From Mycolicibacterium sp. HK-90 (GTDB lineage Bacteria; Actinomycetota; Actinomycetes; Mycobacteriales; Mycobacteriaceae): a DNA stretch of 64,000 nt. The number at the start of each line of letters is the position of its first letter. The first letter of the stretch is position 1. The stretch spans positions 930,001 to 994,000 of the forward strand of contig NZ_CP129613.1 of assembly GCF_030486405.1 (NCBI RefSeq), in the 5' to 3' direction. The translations under genes and the position numbers were made by a program. A model generated the notes under the pieces. That model saw only the letters and a program-made list of their open reading frames with translations. It ran no database searches and was not told the origin of the DNA. Positions 63,164 to 64,000 of the stretch are shown piece after piece.

Positions 63164-63217
63164 CGAGTGTGACGCCTGTGCACGAAATCTGGCGTAATTG
63201 CGGGCATAGGCGCCACG
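63164..63217. repeat. Right palindromic inverted repeat of nuclease cassette
   Basis: The reverse counterpart of 62247-62300. It starts 3 bases after the nuclease-gene stop. Internally GTGACGCCTGTGC (63170-63182) and GCATAGGCGCCAC (63204-63216) pair at 11 of 13 positions, so it can also form a hairpin and serve as a transcript end. Confidence 0.75.
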
Positions 63218-63233
63218 CTCGGCAGCGCCGGGG

Positions 63234-63614
63234 TCAGTTCTCCGACAAGACGATGCAGTCACTCTCGCACTGCCCGGGCGGGCCGGGCTGCGCCGCCTTG
63301 CGATGCAGAACCGCGCGGTTGGGCACGATCTGATGCGTCTCCTCGCCGGTGGTGCCGGCTTGACCCCGCCCGTCGACGATCAGCGAATACCCGCCGGGCT
63401 GACGCGGAGGGCAGACCAGCGTCGCGTGCTCGTGCGAGGCGAGGTTTCTCCGGGTGTGCGCCCCGACCGGGCCGACGTGAATGATGCCGTTCACCAGGTG
63501 CGGCTCCACCGCGACGGTGTGTGCGTGGTAGTTGTCGTCGACCGTGACGAGGTAGGCGAACGTGTAGTCCGCCAGCTTGTCGGCCAGCTGGTTGAGATCC
63601 ACTTTCACGCTCAT
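63234..63614 (-). CDS. Pyridoxamine 5'-phosphate oxidase-like FMN-binding protein
   Basis: A 126-residue split-barrel protein: FAYLVTVDDNYHAHTVAVEP is the first strand pair, IIHVGPVGAHTRRNLASHEH covers the FMN-phosphate contacts, and the rest (PPRQPGGYSLIVDG) fits a small PPOX-type flavin or F420-binding protein. The C-terminus holds a Cys pair (QCESDCIVL). ATG 63614 is used; the longer frame is an Arg/Thr-rich shadow of the next gene. Confidence 0.82.
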   Translation of the reverse strand: MSVKVDLNQLADKLADYTFAYLVTVDDNYHAHTVAVEPHLVNGIIHVGPVGAHTRRNLASHEHATLVCPPRQPGGYSLIVDGRGQAGTTGEETHQIVPNRAVLHRKAAQPGPPGQCESDCIVLSEN

Positions 63615-63657
63615 GACGTGAGAATAGTTCTGTTGGCGCCCCGTCGTGGGAGACCTG

Positions 63658-64000
63658 TCACATGGGTGCGGGTTGTTTGCCTCGGACGAGGCGGCCGGGG
63701 CGCGCCGCCGTCGGGACACCGTCCTGGGCGATGATCTCACCGGACACGACAGTCGCGACGTAGCCGTCGGCGGTCTGGTCGAGGCGGCGTCCGCCGCCGG
63801 GCAGATCGTAGGCGACAACCGGGCGGTGCAACCGCAGTGCCGCATGGTCGATGACATTGAGATCGGCCTTGTAGCCCAATGCAATTCGACCGCGATCGGC
63901 CAGCCCGGCGACGCGGGCGGGTACCGAGGTCAGTTCCCGCACGGCATCCGCGACGCTCAGCATGCCGGCGCCCCGGTCACGCACCCAGTGGGTCAGCAGG
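63658..64000 (-). CDS. Amidohydrolase (D-aminoacylase-like), 5' part beyond window
   Basis: The frame is open to the window edge; only the C-terminal 113 codons are present. ALGYKADLNVIDHAAL (the G-x-x-A-D-L motif) and the ending GRLVRGKQPAPM fit the C-terminal beta-sandwich of N-acyl-D-amino-acid deacylases and related urease-superfamily amidohydrolases. The metal site is outside the window, so activity cannot be judged. Confidence 0.8.
   Translation of the reverse strand, partial: LLTHWVRDRGAGMLSVADAVRELTSVPARVAGLADRGRIALGYKADLNVIDHAALRLHRPVVAYDLPGGGRRLDQTADGYVATVVSGEIIAQDGVPTAARPGRLVRGKQPAPM

Overview
The window is a GC-rich, densely coded actinobacterial chromosome segment that I read as a Mycobacterium, probably a rapid grower (Mycolicibacterium). 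The backbone has the gene order xthA - GNAT - def - DUF3263 - virR - sodC - ybdK - Lon-domain gene - CDC48-like AAA ATPase - pssA - psd - moeA - SDR - groEL2, which I recall as the M. tuberculosis Rv0427c-Rv0440 order. PGRS repeats, an EspA/EspC-like pair, an F420-type oxidoreductase and a GroEL2-type C-terminus agree with this. Accessory blocks interrupt the backbone.

Layout. 1-6427: end of a LOG-family gene, then a tightly overlapping five-gene minus-strand operon (MoxR-type AAA+ ATPase, unknown, HExxH-vWA fusion, unknown, PaaK/CapK-like adenylate-forming enzyme). 6546-13457: backbone genes for DNA repair, N-terminal protein processing, envelope and oxidative stress, with a double-headed Lrp regulator. 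13515-21251: an eight-gene minus-strand run of the Mrp cation/proton antiporter genes (mrpA-C-D-E-F-G), a SAM methyltransferase and a small membrane protein. 21383-31742: accessory genes (flavin monooxygenase, ArsB/NhaD permease with a CBS protein, two-component system, SRPBCC proteins, TetR, type VII secretion substrates). 31739-39019: a minus-strand run of FMO, SDR, moeA, psd, pssA, the AAA ATPase and a terminal membrane protein, with a possible IdeR box in front.

39114-50696: regulators (MerR, AraC, TetR), two short-chain dehydrogenases, a PH-domain pair, a HAD phosphatase, a secreted repeat-poor protein, an XPB-like helicase and a cupin. 50756-55204: a 1482-residue PGRS-type surface protein without a PE domain, preceded by an AT-rich intergenic island. 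55732-60136: an F420-type oxidoreductase and two tail-to-tail membrane proteins with PQQ-like beta-propeller domains. 60379-62230: groEL2 with two tandem CIRCE operators and a strong terminator. 62247-63217: an AbiEi-like/PD-(D/E)XK nuclease gene framed on both sides by 54-bp inverted, internally palindromic repeats. The window ends with an FMN-binding protein and the C-terminal end of an amidohydrolase.

Most interesting for follow-up: the MoxR/HExxH-vWA/PaaK operon, the palindrome-framed nuclease cassette, the three-copy membrane family (C-terminal ELTDGRAL motif) that twice sits as the last gene of an operon, and the 25-codon upstream ORF coupled to virR. No tRNA, rRNA, CRISPR array or insertion-sequence transposase was seen.
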